Source of the DNA: an uncultured Acetobacteraceae bacterium | Lineage (GTDB): Bacteria > Pseudomonadota > Alphaproteobacteria > Acetobacterales > Acetobacteraceae | Length of the DNA stretch: 22,887 bases | Direction: 5' to 3' | Assembly: GCA_937930165.1 (NCBI GenBank) | Contig: CALGVL010000358.1 | Location: 1-22,887 of the forward strand | Part shown: positions 8,298 through 15,650 of the stretch, in pieces | Layout: each line of letters begins with the position of its first letter | Numbering within the stretch: position 1 is the stretch's first letter | Notes under the pieces: model-generated | Told to the model about the DNA's origin: nothing | Seen by the model: the letters and a program-made list of their open reading frames with translations, nothing else | Database searches by the model: none | Translations under genes and position numbers: made by a program

Positions 8298-9365
8298 TCA
8301 GCCCACCAGCCCCAGCCCGTTCAGGCCGGAAAGCGCCTCCGGCCAGGTCCGGCGCTCCGCCGATTGCAGCAGGATACGCGCCCAGGCGACCCAGCCGGAC
8401 CAAGCGATCCGCTTGTCCCAGGCCACGCCCCATTCGGCCAGCAGGTCCAGCCCGGCGCGGGCATGATCGGCGGCGGTCTCCCACTCGCCGGCAGTCAGCG
8501 CCAGTTGCGCCAGCATCAGGCGTGGCTCGCCCACGAAGGGATTGTGCCGGGCGGCGGCCTCCAGGGCGCGGCGCGTCGCCTCCATGCCGGAGATCGGCAG
8601 GGCGCGGTTCACCGCCTGCCAATAAAGCGTGACCGCCGCCGCCTCCTCCGCCGGATCGAGGATGGCGAAGCAGCGGGCAAAGACGGGCGGCGCCGGGATC
8701 TCCCATTCCGGCGGCAATTCCCGCAGCGGATGCGCCAGGCGGGAGAGCAGCGACAGCGCGCTCACCGTCGGCTTCAGCGGCCCGGGCCAGAGCGAGGCGG
8801 CCCAATTCTCCCGGAGCGGCCGCGCCTGTACATCGGGGAAGCCGGCGAAGACCTCGTCCTGCCAGGAATGCCATTGCTCGGCGATGTCGGCGATGGTGGC
8901 GATGGCGAAGATCGCCGCGTCGCGGCCGGAGAGGTGCAGGGGCGGACCCTTCGCCCGTTCCAGCACCAGCCCTTCCTCCGGGAGGTGGTCCATCGCCAGC
9001 AGGCGCCGGGTGAATTCGGTGCGCGGCATGGTGCAGAAGATATGGATCAGTCGCTCCGCCTCCTCGCCCAGCGCGGCGGCGAGCTCGGCGCGGTTGCCCT
9101 GTCCGTCGAACAGCTTCAGGTCCACATACTCGTTGGAGTAGACGCTGTGGAACAGGCCGAGCAGCCGCACCTCCCGCGGCTGGTCCCAGAGGGTCAGCAC
9201 CCGGCAGACGCCGAGCAGATGGTCCTTGAAGGTGCCGGCCTTGTGCCAGTCCTCCCCGGCGCTGCGGGCGAAGAGCATCTCCAGCAGCGGCGGCAGGGAG
9301 GGATCCACCGCCGCCCAGTCATCGGCCAGCAGGGCGCGCAGATGCGGATGGAGGCGGACGGGCAT
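8298..9365 (-). CDS. HD-like domain protein of unknown function (DUF6817-type N-terminus)
   Basis: This soluble protein of 355 residues has no signal peptide. The N-terminal part carries H41, the pair D48-H49 in GTFKDHLLG, and H73 in GLFHSVYSNEY, spaced like a degenerate HD-type metal site. It resembles the family I know as DUF6817, whose role is not established. The C-terminal third is alanine-rich and helical with a TPR-like flavour (ALEAAARHNPFVGEPRLMLA, then LALTAGEWETAADHARAGLD). It begins 9 bp after the metallophosphoesterase stop, with GAGG about 7 nt before the ATG, so the two are probably co-transcribed. Metal binding and phosphohydrolase activity are guesses. The stop lies just before the Arg-Arg signal of the next gene. 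Confidence 0.8.
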   Translation of the reverse strand: MPVRLHPHLRALLADDWAAVDPSLPPLLEMLFARSAGEDWHKAGTFKDHLLGVCRVLTLWDQPREVRLLGLFHSVYSNEYVDLKLFDGQGNRAELAAALGEEAERLIHIFCTMPRTEFTRRLLAMDHLPEEGLVLERAKGPPLHLSGRDAAIFAIATIADIAEQWHSWQDEVFAGFPDVQARPLRENWAASLWPGPLKPTVSALSLLSRLAHPLRELPPEWEIPAPPVFARCFAILDPAEEAAAVTLYWQAVNRALPISGMEATRRALEAAARHNPFVGEPRLMLAQLALTAGEWETAADHARAGLDLLAEWGVAWDKRIAWSGWVAWARILLQSAERRTWPEALSGLNGLGLVG

Positions 9366-9374
9366 GGCGGGCCT

Positions 9375-10169
9375 CTATGTTGCTGCCTCGGGCAGGTCAC
9401 GGGTGTGGACGACGACATCCTCGCCCAGCACGCGGACCAGGGCGTAGCAGGGCGCCTCCCGGCCGGAGGTCACGATCTTCCCCGGCATGGACTCCAGCGC
9501 CACCTGGAAGGCCGTGCCGCGCAGGGAGGAGAGCGGAATCCCGTGCCAGGACCCGGCCATGGGCCGGTGCAGATGGCCATGGAAGATGTGGCGGATGCGC
9601 GCGCGGTGCGGCGCCAGCACCTCCCACAGCGCCTCCGCATCCTGCAGGGCGCTCCGGTCCATGCCAGGGATGCCGACGGAGAGCGGCGGGTGGTGCAGGA
9701 AGAGCAGCACCGGCCCCGCCCCCTCTGCCAGCCTGTCCGCCAGCCAGCCCAGGCGCCGCTCGCAGAGCCGGCCTTCCGGCCGCCCCGGCTCATGCGTGTC
9801 CAGCATCAGGCAGTGTCCGATGGGCGTTGCCACCGCCTGCTGCACGAAGCCATTGGCGTCCACCGGCGCCTCCGGGAAGGCGGCGCGGAAGGCGGCGCGG
9901 TCGTCATGGTTGCCAAGCAGCAGATGCGCCGGGCAGGGCAGGCCGGCCAGCATCTCCCGCAGCCTGGCATAGGCTTCCGGTTCGCCATCCCGCGCCAGGT
10001 CGCCGGTCAGCACCGCGAAGGCGGCGGGGGCGGCGCTGCCCGGGCCATGCCGGGTGGCGATATCGGCGATGGCGGCGGCGAGGCGCGGCGCCGGATCCCG
10101 CCCGAAGACCAAGCCGCCGGGCGGCGGCATGTGCGGGTCGGTCAGGTGGAGGAAATGAAAGGGCGTCAT
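9375..10169 (-). CDS. Class III-type metallophosphoesterase (CpdA/GpdQ-like phosphodiesterase)
   Basis: This 264-residue cytoplasmic calcineurin-fold enzyme shows every metal-binding block in order: DPH (Asp11, His13), GDL (Asp57), GNHD (Asn87, His88), LHHPP (His159 and His160) and GHLHRP (His199, His201). The fold cleaves phosphodiesters such as cyclic nucleotides or glycerophosphodiesters; which one cannot be decided from sequence. The start at 10169 forms an ATGA overlap with the stop of the upstream gene, and AGGGGCAGG precedes it inside that gene. It is the middle member of a three-gene set with an ATC-hydrolase-family protein and an HD-like protein. Length and motifs show no sign of damage. 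Confidence 0.9.
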   Translation of the reverse strand: MTPFHFLHLTDPHMPPPGGLVFGRDPAPRLAAAIADIATRHGPGSAAPAAFAVLTGDLARDGEPEAYARLREMLAGLPCPAHLLLGNHDDRAAFRAAFPEAPVDANGFVQQAVATPIGHCLMLDTHEPGRPEGRLCERRLGWLADRLAEGAGPVLLFLHHPPLSVGIPGMDRSALQDAEALWEVLAPHRARIRHIFHGHLHRPMAGSWHGIPLSSLRGTAFQVALESMPGKIVTSGREAPCYALVRVLGEDVVVHTRDLPEAAT

Positions 10170-10660
10170 GCCTGCCCCTGGCCGTCGGGTCCGCCGGACC
10201 CTGCCTCATAACGATACCGGAAGTCGCAATGGCTGGCGCCGCCCATGATGGTTTGGGTGCGGGTCAGCTTCAGCTTCGGGTCATAGCCCTCGCAGAAGGC
10301 ACCGTCGCGGTTGCAGGACAGCACGGCGCCCAGCTCGGCCAGTCCCATCTCCCGGTACATCTCCGCATAGCGGCAGCGCTTCACGTTGAAGTCGTAGTGC
10401 TGCGCGTCGGCGCGCAGGACCTCGATCTCCAGCGCATTGCCCTTGGTCCAGCGCGGCTGGAGGGAGACGAAATGCTCCAGGCTCGGGCCGCTCTCCGACT
10501 CCTTCGCCATCTCCGCCGCGGCCTGCTTCGCCAGCTTCACGATGGCGCGTGCCAGGATCGCCTTGGCCTGCTCCACCCCGAGGGCCGCCACCATCTCCTC
10601 GTAGATCCCCTTGGCGAAGGCCGCCTCGATGCGGCGCTGTTCAAGGATGGAGTCGGTCAT
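10166..10660 (-). CDS. L-2-amino-thiazoline-4-carboxylic acid hydrolase family protein
   Basis: This 164-residue cytoplasmic protein resembles the ATC hydrolase family, named for the enzyme that opens a thiazoline ring on the way to L-cysteine in Pseudomonas. Most family members have unknown substrates. The recognisable part is C-terminal: VKRCRYAEMYREMG (Cys96), LSCNRDGAFCEGYDP (Cys116, Cys123) and TIMGGASHCDFRYR (Cys145). The N-terminal half is helical. Two adjacent ATGs (10663 and 10660) are possible; AAGGGA is better spaced for 10660. The open frame continues further upstream without a plausible start. It overlaps the metallophosphoesterase start by 4 bp and is divergent from hemA. Confidence 0.8.
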   Translation of the reverse strand: MTDSILEQRRIEAAFAKGIYEEMVAALGVEQAKAILARAIVKLAKQAAAEMAKESESGPSLEHFVSLQPRWTKGNALEIEVLRADAQHYDFNVKRCRYAEMYREMGLAELGAVLSCNRDGAFCEGYDPKLKLTRTQTIMGGASHCDFRYRYEAGSGGPDGQGQA

Positions 10661-10748
10661 CATGCTTCCCTTGGGCTTGTGCTGGTCCGGGCCAGGCAGA
10701 CTAGCCGGCCAGGAGGATGCGGGGGAAGCGCGGGCCGGTCCCGCCGCC

Positions 10749-10762
10749 TTGATCCAGATCAT
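10749..10762 (+). promoter_or_regulatory. FNR/FixK-type binding site upstream of hemA
   Basis: The sequence TTGATCCAGATCAT matches the FNR/Anr/FixK consensus TTGAT-N4-ATCAA at nine of ten defined positions. It lies in the 233-bp region between hemA (+) and the ATC-hydrolase-family gene (-). If it acts as a class II site at -41.5, hemA transcription would start near 10797, giving a leader of about 97 nt. The -10 region there (TTTCCA) is a poor match. Oxygen control of hemA by FnrL or FixK is known in other alphaproteobacteria. That this site works here is inference. Confidence 0.55.
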
Positions 10763-10893
10763 GGCAGGGGTCGCCCGGATCGGCTTTCCAGGGTTGAGGC
10801 GCTCCCACCGCGGCGCAGGGTTGCGCTGGATTCGCTGGCTTTTCCGAAAGCGCCGCCATATCTCCCGCCCGCCGCCCCAAGGGCCTGCATGCC

Positions 10894-12120
10894 ATGAACA
10901 CCCGTGACGCCTTCCTTGCCCATTGCCGCGACGCTCTGGCCGCATTGCGCCAGGAGGGCCGCTACCGCGAATTCGCCCGGCTGGAGAAGCTGGCGGACCG
11001 TTTCCCGGTCTATCGCTGGCACGCGCCGGACGGCATGCGGGAGGTCACGGTCTGGTCCTCCAACGACTATCTCGGCATGGGCAGCCATCCGCAGGTGCTG
11101 GCGGCCGCAATCCGGGCCATGGAGCAGCATGGCGCCGGGGCGGGCGGCACCCGGAACATCTCCGGCACCTCCCCCCTGCACACGGCGCTGGAGGCGGAGT
11201 TGGCCGCCCTGCACGGCAAGCAGGCGGCGCTGCTCTTCGGCAGCGGCTACATCTCCAACCAGGCGGGCATTTGCGCGGTGCTGGAGGCGCTGCCAGGCTT
11301 CCATGTCTTCAGCGACGCCAAGAACCACGCCTCGATGATCGCCGGCATGCGCGGCGCCAAGGGCGCGGTGCGGCATATCTGGCAGCACAACGACCTGGCC
11401 GACCTGGAGGCCAAGCTCGCCGCCGCCCCGCCCGAGGCGCCGAAGCTGATCGCCTTCGAAAGCGTCTATTCCATGGATGGCGACATCGCCCCGATCGGCG
11501 CCATCTGTGACCTGGCCGAGCGCTACGGCGCCCTGACCTATCTGGATGAGGTCCATGCCGTCGGCCTCTACGGCGCCACCGGCGGCGGCATCAGCGAACG
11601 CGACGGTGTCGCCCATCGGGTGGACCTGATTGAAGGGACGCTGGCCAAGGGCTTCGGCGTGCTGGGCGGCTACATCGCCGGGGATGCGGAGGTGGTGGAC
11701 TATATCCGCAGCACCGCCGGCGGGCTGATCTTCACCACCGCCCTGCCCCCCGCCGTGGCCGGCGCGGCGCTGGAGAGCGTGCGCCTGCTGCGTCGCGACC
11801 CCAGCCGCCGGGCGCAATTGGCGGAGCGCGCGGCGGCGCTGAAATCGGCGCTGGACGCCGCGGGCCTGCCGCGCATGGACGGACCGAGCCATATCGTCCC
11901 CGTCTGGGTGGGTGAGGCCGCCCGCTGCCGGGAAGTGGCGCGCCGCCTGCTGGTGGAATTCGGCCTCTATGCCACCCCCATCAACTACCCGACCGTACCG
12001 CGAGGAACGGAGCGGCTGCGCCTCTGCGCCACGCCCTTCCACACCGATGCCATGATCGCGGAACTGGTGGCCGCGCTGCGCGCCGTGCTGCCCCCGGCGC
12101 TGCATATGGCGGCCGAGTAG
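10894..12120 (+). CDS. hemA: 5-aminolevulinate synthase (C4 pathway)
   Basis: This 408-residue pyridoxal-phosphate enzyme condenses glycine with succinyl-CoA to 5-aminolevulinate, the first step of haem and tetrapyrrole synthesis in alphaproteobacteria. ALAS blocks are plain: VWSSNDYLGMGSHP at about 53-66, GAGAGGTRNISGTSPLH at about 80-96, SDAKNHASMIAGMRG, FESVYSMDGDIAPI, YLDEVHAVGLYG (PLP-ring Asp218), and GTLAKGFGVLGGYIA with the Schiff-base Lys252. INYPTVPRGTERLR near the C-terminus is also typical and separates it from KBL and BioF relatives. The ATG at 10894 is preceded by AAGGG at a somewhat long spacing of about 10 nt. It stands alone on the plus strand behind a likely FNR-type site. 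No bacteriochlorophyll genes are in the window. Confidence 0.95.
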   Translation: MNTRDAFLAHCRDALAALRQEGRYREFARLEKLADRFPVYRWHAPDGMREVTVWSSNDYLGMGSHPQVLAAAIRAMEQHGAGAGGTRNISGTSPLHTALEAELAALHGKQAALLFGSGYISNQAGICAVLEALPGFHVFSDAKNHASMIAGMRGAKGAVRHIWQHNDLADLEAKLAAAPPEAPKLIAFESVYSMDGDIAPIGAICDLAERYGALTYLDEVHAVGLYGATGGGISERDGVAHRVDLIEGTLAKGFGVLGGYIAGDAEVVDYIRSTAGGLIFTTALPPAVAGAALESVRLLRRDPSRRAQLAERAAALKSALDAAGLPRMDGPSHIVPVWVGEAARCREVARRLLVEFGLYATPINYPTVPRGTERLRLCATPFHTDAMIAELVAALRAVLPPALHMAAE

Positions 12121-12153
12121 CCGCCCCGGCCCGGAGAGCAGGATCGGGACTGG

Positions 12154-12171
12154 GGGCGGATCGGCCCGCCC
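12154..12171 (+). terminator. Short GC hairpin downstream of hemA, weak terminator candidate
   Basis: GGGCGG (12154-12159) pairs with CCGCCC (12166-12171) across a 6-nt loop, 34 nt after the hemA stop. No T-tract follows, so this may be only a stable hairpin that needs Rho or marks a 3' end. Confidence 0.25.
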
Positions 12172-12244
12172 ACGAAGCTGCGCTTAACCTCGGGGCCGCC
12201 TTGGTTCCAGAATAGGGTCCAGCGCATGCGCAGGAGGGACGGAA

Positions 12245-12466
12245 ATGATCCGCGCTTCGGTCGCCCTTACGGCGATTCTCTGGGCCATGGCGGGTTGCGG
12301 CTCCATGGGGGATTCCGCCCCGCCCTCCTGGCGCCGGCCAGGCCCCGCCGCAACGGGACCGCTGGAGCGCCAAATCGTTCCGGATGACGGCTTCAGGGCA
12401 AATCTGGCGACCTTCCGCGCCGCGCAGCGGGACCTGCCGGCCAGCAGACCGGCCCATACCACCTGA
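12245..12466 (+). CDS. Small putative lipoprotein
   Basis: This 73-residue protein begins MIRASVALTAILWAMAGCGS. A short basic start, a hydrophobic stretch and Cys18 after M-A-G look like a lipoprotein signal, although Met at the -3 position is less usual than Leu. The mature part is about 56 residues, Pro/Ala/Arg-rich, with no domain I recognise (it includes GPLERQIVPDDGFRANLATF). The strong Shine-Dalgarno AGGAGGG, 6 nt before the ATG, supports it as a real gene. It follows hemA after 124 bp and converges with another small lipoprotein gene, with a 34-bp gap. Function unknown. Confidence 0.65.
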   Translation: MIRASVALTAILWAMAGCGSMGDSAPPSWRRPGPAATGPLERQIVPDDGFRANLATFRAAQRDLPASRPAHTT

Positions 12467-12500
12467 GCGGCCCAGTCGGCGAAGGTGGGCATGCCGCGCC

Positions 12501-12851
12501 CTATTCGGCGCGGAGCGCGGTATCGAGAACGGTGATGCGGCTGGTGGTGCAGCCGGCGATCCCCGGCAGTTCCGCTGCGCGCCCATCGGTCCAGACGATG
12601 CGGGCCGCATGCGGGCCGGCGCCCGGCAGGGTCAGGTTCATGCTCGCGCCGCTCGGCAGCTCCCGGCCCTGCAACAGATCGGCGCCCCAGCCCGACGGCG
12701 CGCCATTGCCGAGATAGACCTGCTCCACCGCCCGGCTGGAGGCATTGGTCAGCGTTGCCGGGCGCGGGGCACAGCTCCGCTCCCCACCGCCCGAGGGTGC
12801 CGCACAGGCGGCGAGCAGGGCAACCAGGGCCAGGGCCGGAAGGTGGCGCAT
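12501..12851 (-). CDS. Small putative lipoprotein of unknown function
   Basis: This 116-residue protein has a good lipoprotein signal, MRHLPALALVALLAACAAPS, with lipobox LAAC (Cys16). The mature domain reads like a single small beta domain (LTNASSRAVEQVYLG, GWGADLLQGRELPSG, then AARIVWTDGR) with two further cysteines, in ERSCAP and AGCTTS, that could form a disulfide. I have seen comparable small secreted domains in other alphaproteobacteria, but I know of no function. I chose the ATG at 12851 because GGGGAG lies 7 nt upstream and the signal peptide starts there; the longer frame to 12956 adds a segment that looks non-coding. It lies 143 bp downstream of the amidase on the same strand. Confidence 0.75.
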   Translation of the reverse strand: MRHLPALALVALLAACAAPSGGGERSCAPRPATLTNASSRAVEQVYLGNGAPSGWGADLLQGRELPSGASMNLTLPGAGPHAARIVWTDGRAAELPGIAGCTTSRITVLDTALRAE

Positions 12852-12994
12852 GCGGGACTCCCCAGACTGAAGCGGAAGACTCCCCGCCCCATGCCCCGCA
12901 AGCGCCCATCCCGCAAGCCGGAACGAAATGTCCCATAGCCCTGCGCCCGGTGGCACGGCTTCAGGGCATCCACCCTGCCGCCGGCCGAACCGGA

Positions 12995-14392
12995 TCAGGC
13001 CGGATCGATCGGCGATGCCGGGGCGCCAGCCGCCTCGATGGCCTCACCGGCCTGGAGCAGCAGGTCCTCCCGGTAGCGGCCGGCGACAAGCTGCACGCCG
13101 ACCGGCACGGTCCCAACCAGGCCGGTGCTGACCGTCAGCCCCGGCAGGCTGAGCAGCGGCAGGCCCACCTGCGGAAGCTGCGCCGCCATGATGCGCCGGA
13201 AGCCTTCGAAGCTCTCGGTATCGGACTGGTCGCGGAAGGGCAGCTCGCCGGAGACGGGCATCAGCACCACCGGGAAGCGTTCGAAGAACAGCAGCCACTG
13301 GCGCAGCAGGGTGGCGCGCTTCTGCAGGGCGTCCTGGAAGGCGAAGAGGTCCGGGGCGGGGCAGAGCCGCTCCATGTAGTCATAGACCTTGGTCGCGTCG
13401 GGATCGGCCTCCTTCGCGATGACGGCGTTCATGCCGCGGCGCGTCTCGGCCAGCCAGAGCATGGCCTGGAGCTGCGCGGGCTCGGCCAGCGGGGGCGTGT
13501 TCTCGATCTCCTCCACCGTCCAGCCGGCGGCCTCCAGCCGCTTCGCGGCGTCGCGCAGCGCGGCGGCCACCTCGGCCTGCACCGGCATGCCCTCCGGCGC
13601 GATGCAGAGGGCCACGCGCTTCGGCACCGGCGGGCCTTCCAGCGGCGCCGGCACCCACCAGGGGTCGCGCGCATCCGGCTGGCTCATGGCAGCGAGGGAG
13701 AGCCGAAGATCGGCGATGGTCCGCGCGATAGGGCCGGAGACGGCCATGAGCTGCGCTCCGATCGCCCGCTCCGCGCCCGAGGCGTTGTAGGCGGCAATGC
13801 GGCCAAGGGTCGGGCGCAGCCCGTGGATGCCGCAGGCATAGGCCGGATAGCGGATGGAGCCACCGATATCGGTGCCATGCCCCATCGCGCCGATGCCCGC
13901 CACCGTGGCCGCAGCCGCGCCGCCGGAGGAGCCGCCGGGCGTGATGGACGGGTCGCGCGGATTCTTCGTATGGCCGTGCAGCTGGTTGTTGGTGAACCAG
14001 CGCAGCGAGAAGGCCGGCGTGTTGGTGCGGCCGAGCACCACCGCCCCGGCGCGGCGCAGGTTGCTGACCACCGGATTGTCCTGCTGCGCCACCAGATCCT
14101 TCTGGATGCGCAGCCCATTGGTGGTGGGCCAGCCCTTCTGGTCCGCATTCACCTTGATGGTGACGGGCACGCCGGCCATCGGCCCCGGATCCTCGCCACG
14201 GGCGATCGCGGCATCCACCGCGGCCGCCTCGGCCAGCGTCTCCTCCGGGTTGTAGGCGATGACGGCGTTGATCTTCGGGTTCACCGCCTCCAGCCGGGCG
14301 AGGGCGGAGCGCGCAGCCTCGGTGGCGGAGACTTCGCGGCGGCGGATGCGGGCGGCGAGGTCGGTGGCGGAGAGGCGCCAGAGATCGGTCAT
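12995..14392 (-). CDS. Amidase of the amidase-signature family
   Basis: This cytoplasmic hydrolase of about 465 residues has the Ser-cisSer-Lys arrangement: the Lys in VPVTIKVNADQ, a GSSGGAAAATVAG block with the cis-Ser, and GTDIGGSIRYPA with the nucleophilic Ser. These enzymes release a carboxylic acid and ammonia or amine from an amide; the substrate is unknown, and related family members act as GatA or as lactam and carbamate hydrolases. No gatB or gatC lies nearby, so a GatA role is unlikely. In-frame ATGs occur at 14398 and 14392. AGGA is 3 nt before the first and 9 nt before the second, so 14392 (MTDLWRLSATDLAARI) is preferred. It is last in the acyl-CoA cluster, behind a strong hairpin. 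Confidence 0.88.
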   Translation of the reverse strand: MTDLWRLSATDLAARIRRREVSATEAARSALARLEAVNPKINAVIAYNPEETLAEAAAVDAAIARGEDPGPMAGVPVTIKVNADQKGWPTTNGLRIQKDLVAQQDNPVVSNLRRAGAVVLGRTNTPAFSLRWFTNNQLHGHTKNPRDPSITPGGSSGGAAAATVAGIGAMGHGTDIGGSIRYPAYACGIHGLRPTLGRIAAYNASGAERAIGAQLMAVSGPIARTIADLRLSLAAMSQPDARDPWWVPAPLEGPPVPKRVALCIAPEGMPVQAEVAAALRDAAKRLEAAGWTVEEIENTPPLAEPAQLQAMLWLAETRRGMNAVIAKEADPDATKVYDYMERLCPAPDLFAFQDALQKRATLLRQWLLFFERFPVVLMPVSGELPFRDQSDTESFEGFRRIMAAQLPQVGLPLLSLPGLTVSTGLVGTVPVGVQLVAGRYREDLLLQAGEAIEAAGAPASPIDPA

Positions 14393-14423
14393 GCTCATCT
14401 GTCCTGTCGCGCGGCCGCCCGGA

Positions 14424-14448
14424 GGCGGAGGGGACATGCTCCTCCGCC
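14424..14448 (-). terminator. Stable hairpin between the dehydrogenase and amidase genes
   Basis: GGCGGAGG (14424-14431) pairs with CCTCCGCC (14441-14448). One G-T and one G-C pair can extend the stem inwards, leaving a 5-nt loop. It sits about 30 nt after the large dehydrogenase subunit stop and about 26 nt before the amidase start. With no T-tract it could be a partial terminator, an mRNA 3' stabiliser or an attenuator that lowers amidase expression. Confidence 0.4.
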
Positions 14449-14476
14449 AGCGCGCCAGGGTCAATCCATTGGCGTT

Positions 14477-15646
14477 CTACCCCGGCAGGCCCAGGACGTT
14501 CTTGCTCAGGATATTCCGCTGGATCTCGTTGGAGCCGCCATAGATCGTCGCCGGCCGCGCCTGGATGAACAGCCCGCCGATGTTCAGGTCACGATTGCCC
14601 TCCATCGGCTCCAGCAACCCGGCATTCTCGCCGCTGATCTCCAGCATCGTATCCGTGATGCGCTGGAACAGCTCAGTCTGGATGATCTTCAGCATGGAGA
14701 CATCGGGGCCGAGCGATTCGCCGCGCTTCAGCTTCACCACAAAGGTGCCGTAGAGCGCTTTCAGATCCTCCAGGTCCAGCCGCAAGCGGGCATAGCGGTC
14801 CTGGAAGGTCTCGTCCTCCCACACCCCCATGCGCTCCGCCAGGATCTTCAGGCGGGACAGCGCATAGGCGGACTGACGCGGGGAGCCGAGGAAGATGCGC
14901 TCGAAGCCGAGCAGCGCCTTGGCCATGTCCCAGCCCTTGTTGAGCTGGCCGACCAGGTTCTCCTTCGGCACGCGGACATTGTCGAAGAAGACCTCGCAGA
15001 ACTCGTCATGGAGTTCGAGGTTGATGATGGGCTTTACGGTGATGCCCGGCGTCTTCATATCCACCAGCAGGAAGCTGATGCCTTCCTGCTTCTTCGCCTG
15101 CTTGTCCGTGCGGACCAGCAGGAAGATCCAGTTGGCGTCCGTCGCCAGGGTGGTCCAGATCTTCTGGCCGTTGACGACATAGTGGTCGCCATCCAGCACG
15201 GCTTCCGTGCGAAGCGCGGCGAGGTCGCTGCCGGCATTCGGCTCGGAATAGCCCTGGCACCAAATATGCTCGCCGGTCAGGATCTTCGGCAGGAAGCGCT
15301 TCTTCTGCTCCTCCGTCCCGTAGCGAATCACCAGCGGGCCGAGCATGACGATGCCATGGTCCGGCGTGCGCGCCACGCCATAACGCTCGTATTCCTCGGT
15401 CAGGATGATCTGTTTGGAGGGCGAGAGGCCGAGCCCGCCATATTCCTTCGGCCAGCCCGGGCAAAGCCAGCCCTTCTCCGCCAGCTTGTGGTACCAGTCC
15501 TTGCACTCGTTCCAGTGCAGGCGGTGCGGCGGGTTGCGCAATTCCTCGGGATAATTCTGGCGCAGGAATTCGCGCACCACCAGGCGGAAGCTGTCGTCGT
15601 CCAGGCTGTCGAGCTGGTCCGGCGGAGGGATGGTCACGGCATCCAT
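14477..15646 (-). CDS. Acyl-CoA dehydrogenase, large-type subunit of a probable two-subunit enzyme
   Basis: This 389-residue flavoenzyme oxidises an acyl-CoA to the enoyl-CoA and passes electrons to ETF. It shows the FAD/substrate block QGYSEPNAGSDLA at about 131-143, the middle-domain VVNGQKIWTTLA and the C-terminal IYGGSNEIQRNI at about 368-379. Gly stands where the common catalytic Glu of YEG-type enzymes would be. A Glu at about 249, in LLGFERIF, lies where isovaleryl-CoA dehydrogenase has its base, so activity is plausible. The Shine-Dalgarno GGGGAG is 8 nt before ATG 15646. The pairing with a shorter subunit two genes upstream is reminiscent of PimC/PimD-like and FadE28/29-like heteromers. 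The substrate is undetermined. Confidence 0.9.
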   Translation of the reverse strand: MDAVTIPPPDQLDSLDDDSFRLVVREFLRQNYPEELRNPPHRLHWNECKDWYHKLAEKGWLCPGWPKEYGGLGLSPSKQIILTEEYERYGVARTPDHGIVMLGPLVIRYGTEEQKKRFLPKILTGEHIWCQGYSEPNAGSDLAALRTEAVLDGDHYVVNGQKIWTTLATDANWIFLLVRTDKQAKKQEGISFLLVDMKTPGITVKPIINLELHDEFCEVFFDNVRVPKENLVGQLNKGWDMAKALLGFERIFLGSPRQSAYALSRLKILAERMGVWEDETFQDRYARLRLDLEDLKALYGTFVVKLKRGESLGPDVSMLKIIQTELFQRITDTMLEISGENAGLLEPMEGNRDLNIGGLFIQARPATIYGGSNEIQRNILSKNVLGLPG

Positions 15647-15650
15647 GGGT

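Noticed and set aside
8157..10211. Long plus-strand open frame opposite the HD-like and phosphoesterase genes
   Set aside because: Same reason: it is the mirror of genuine minus-strand genes with conserved active-site motifs.
10664..10945. Upstream extension of the ATC-hydrolase-family gene into hemA
   Set aside because: The extension is Trp/Arg/Pro-rich, overlaps the divergent hemA start and has no family similarity. It is best read as regulatory DNA.
14392..14476. Amidase as glutamyl-tRNA amidotransferase subunit GatA
   Set aside because: The signature is shared, but no gatB or gatC is adjacent and the context is acyl-CoA catabolism.
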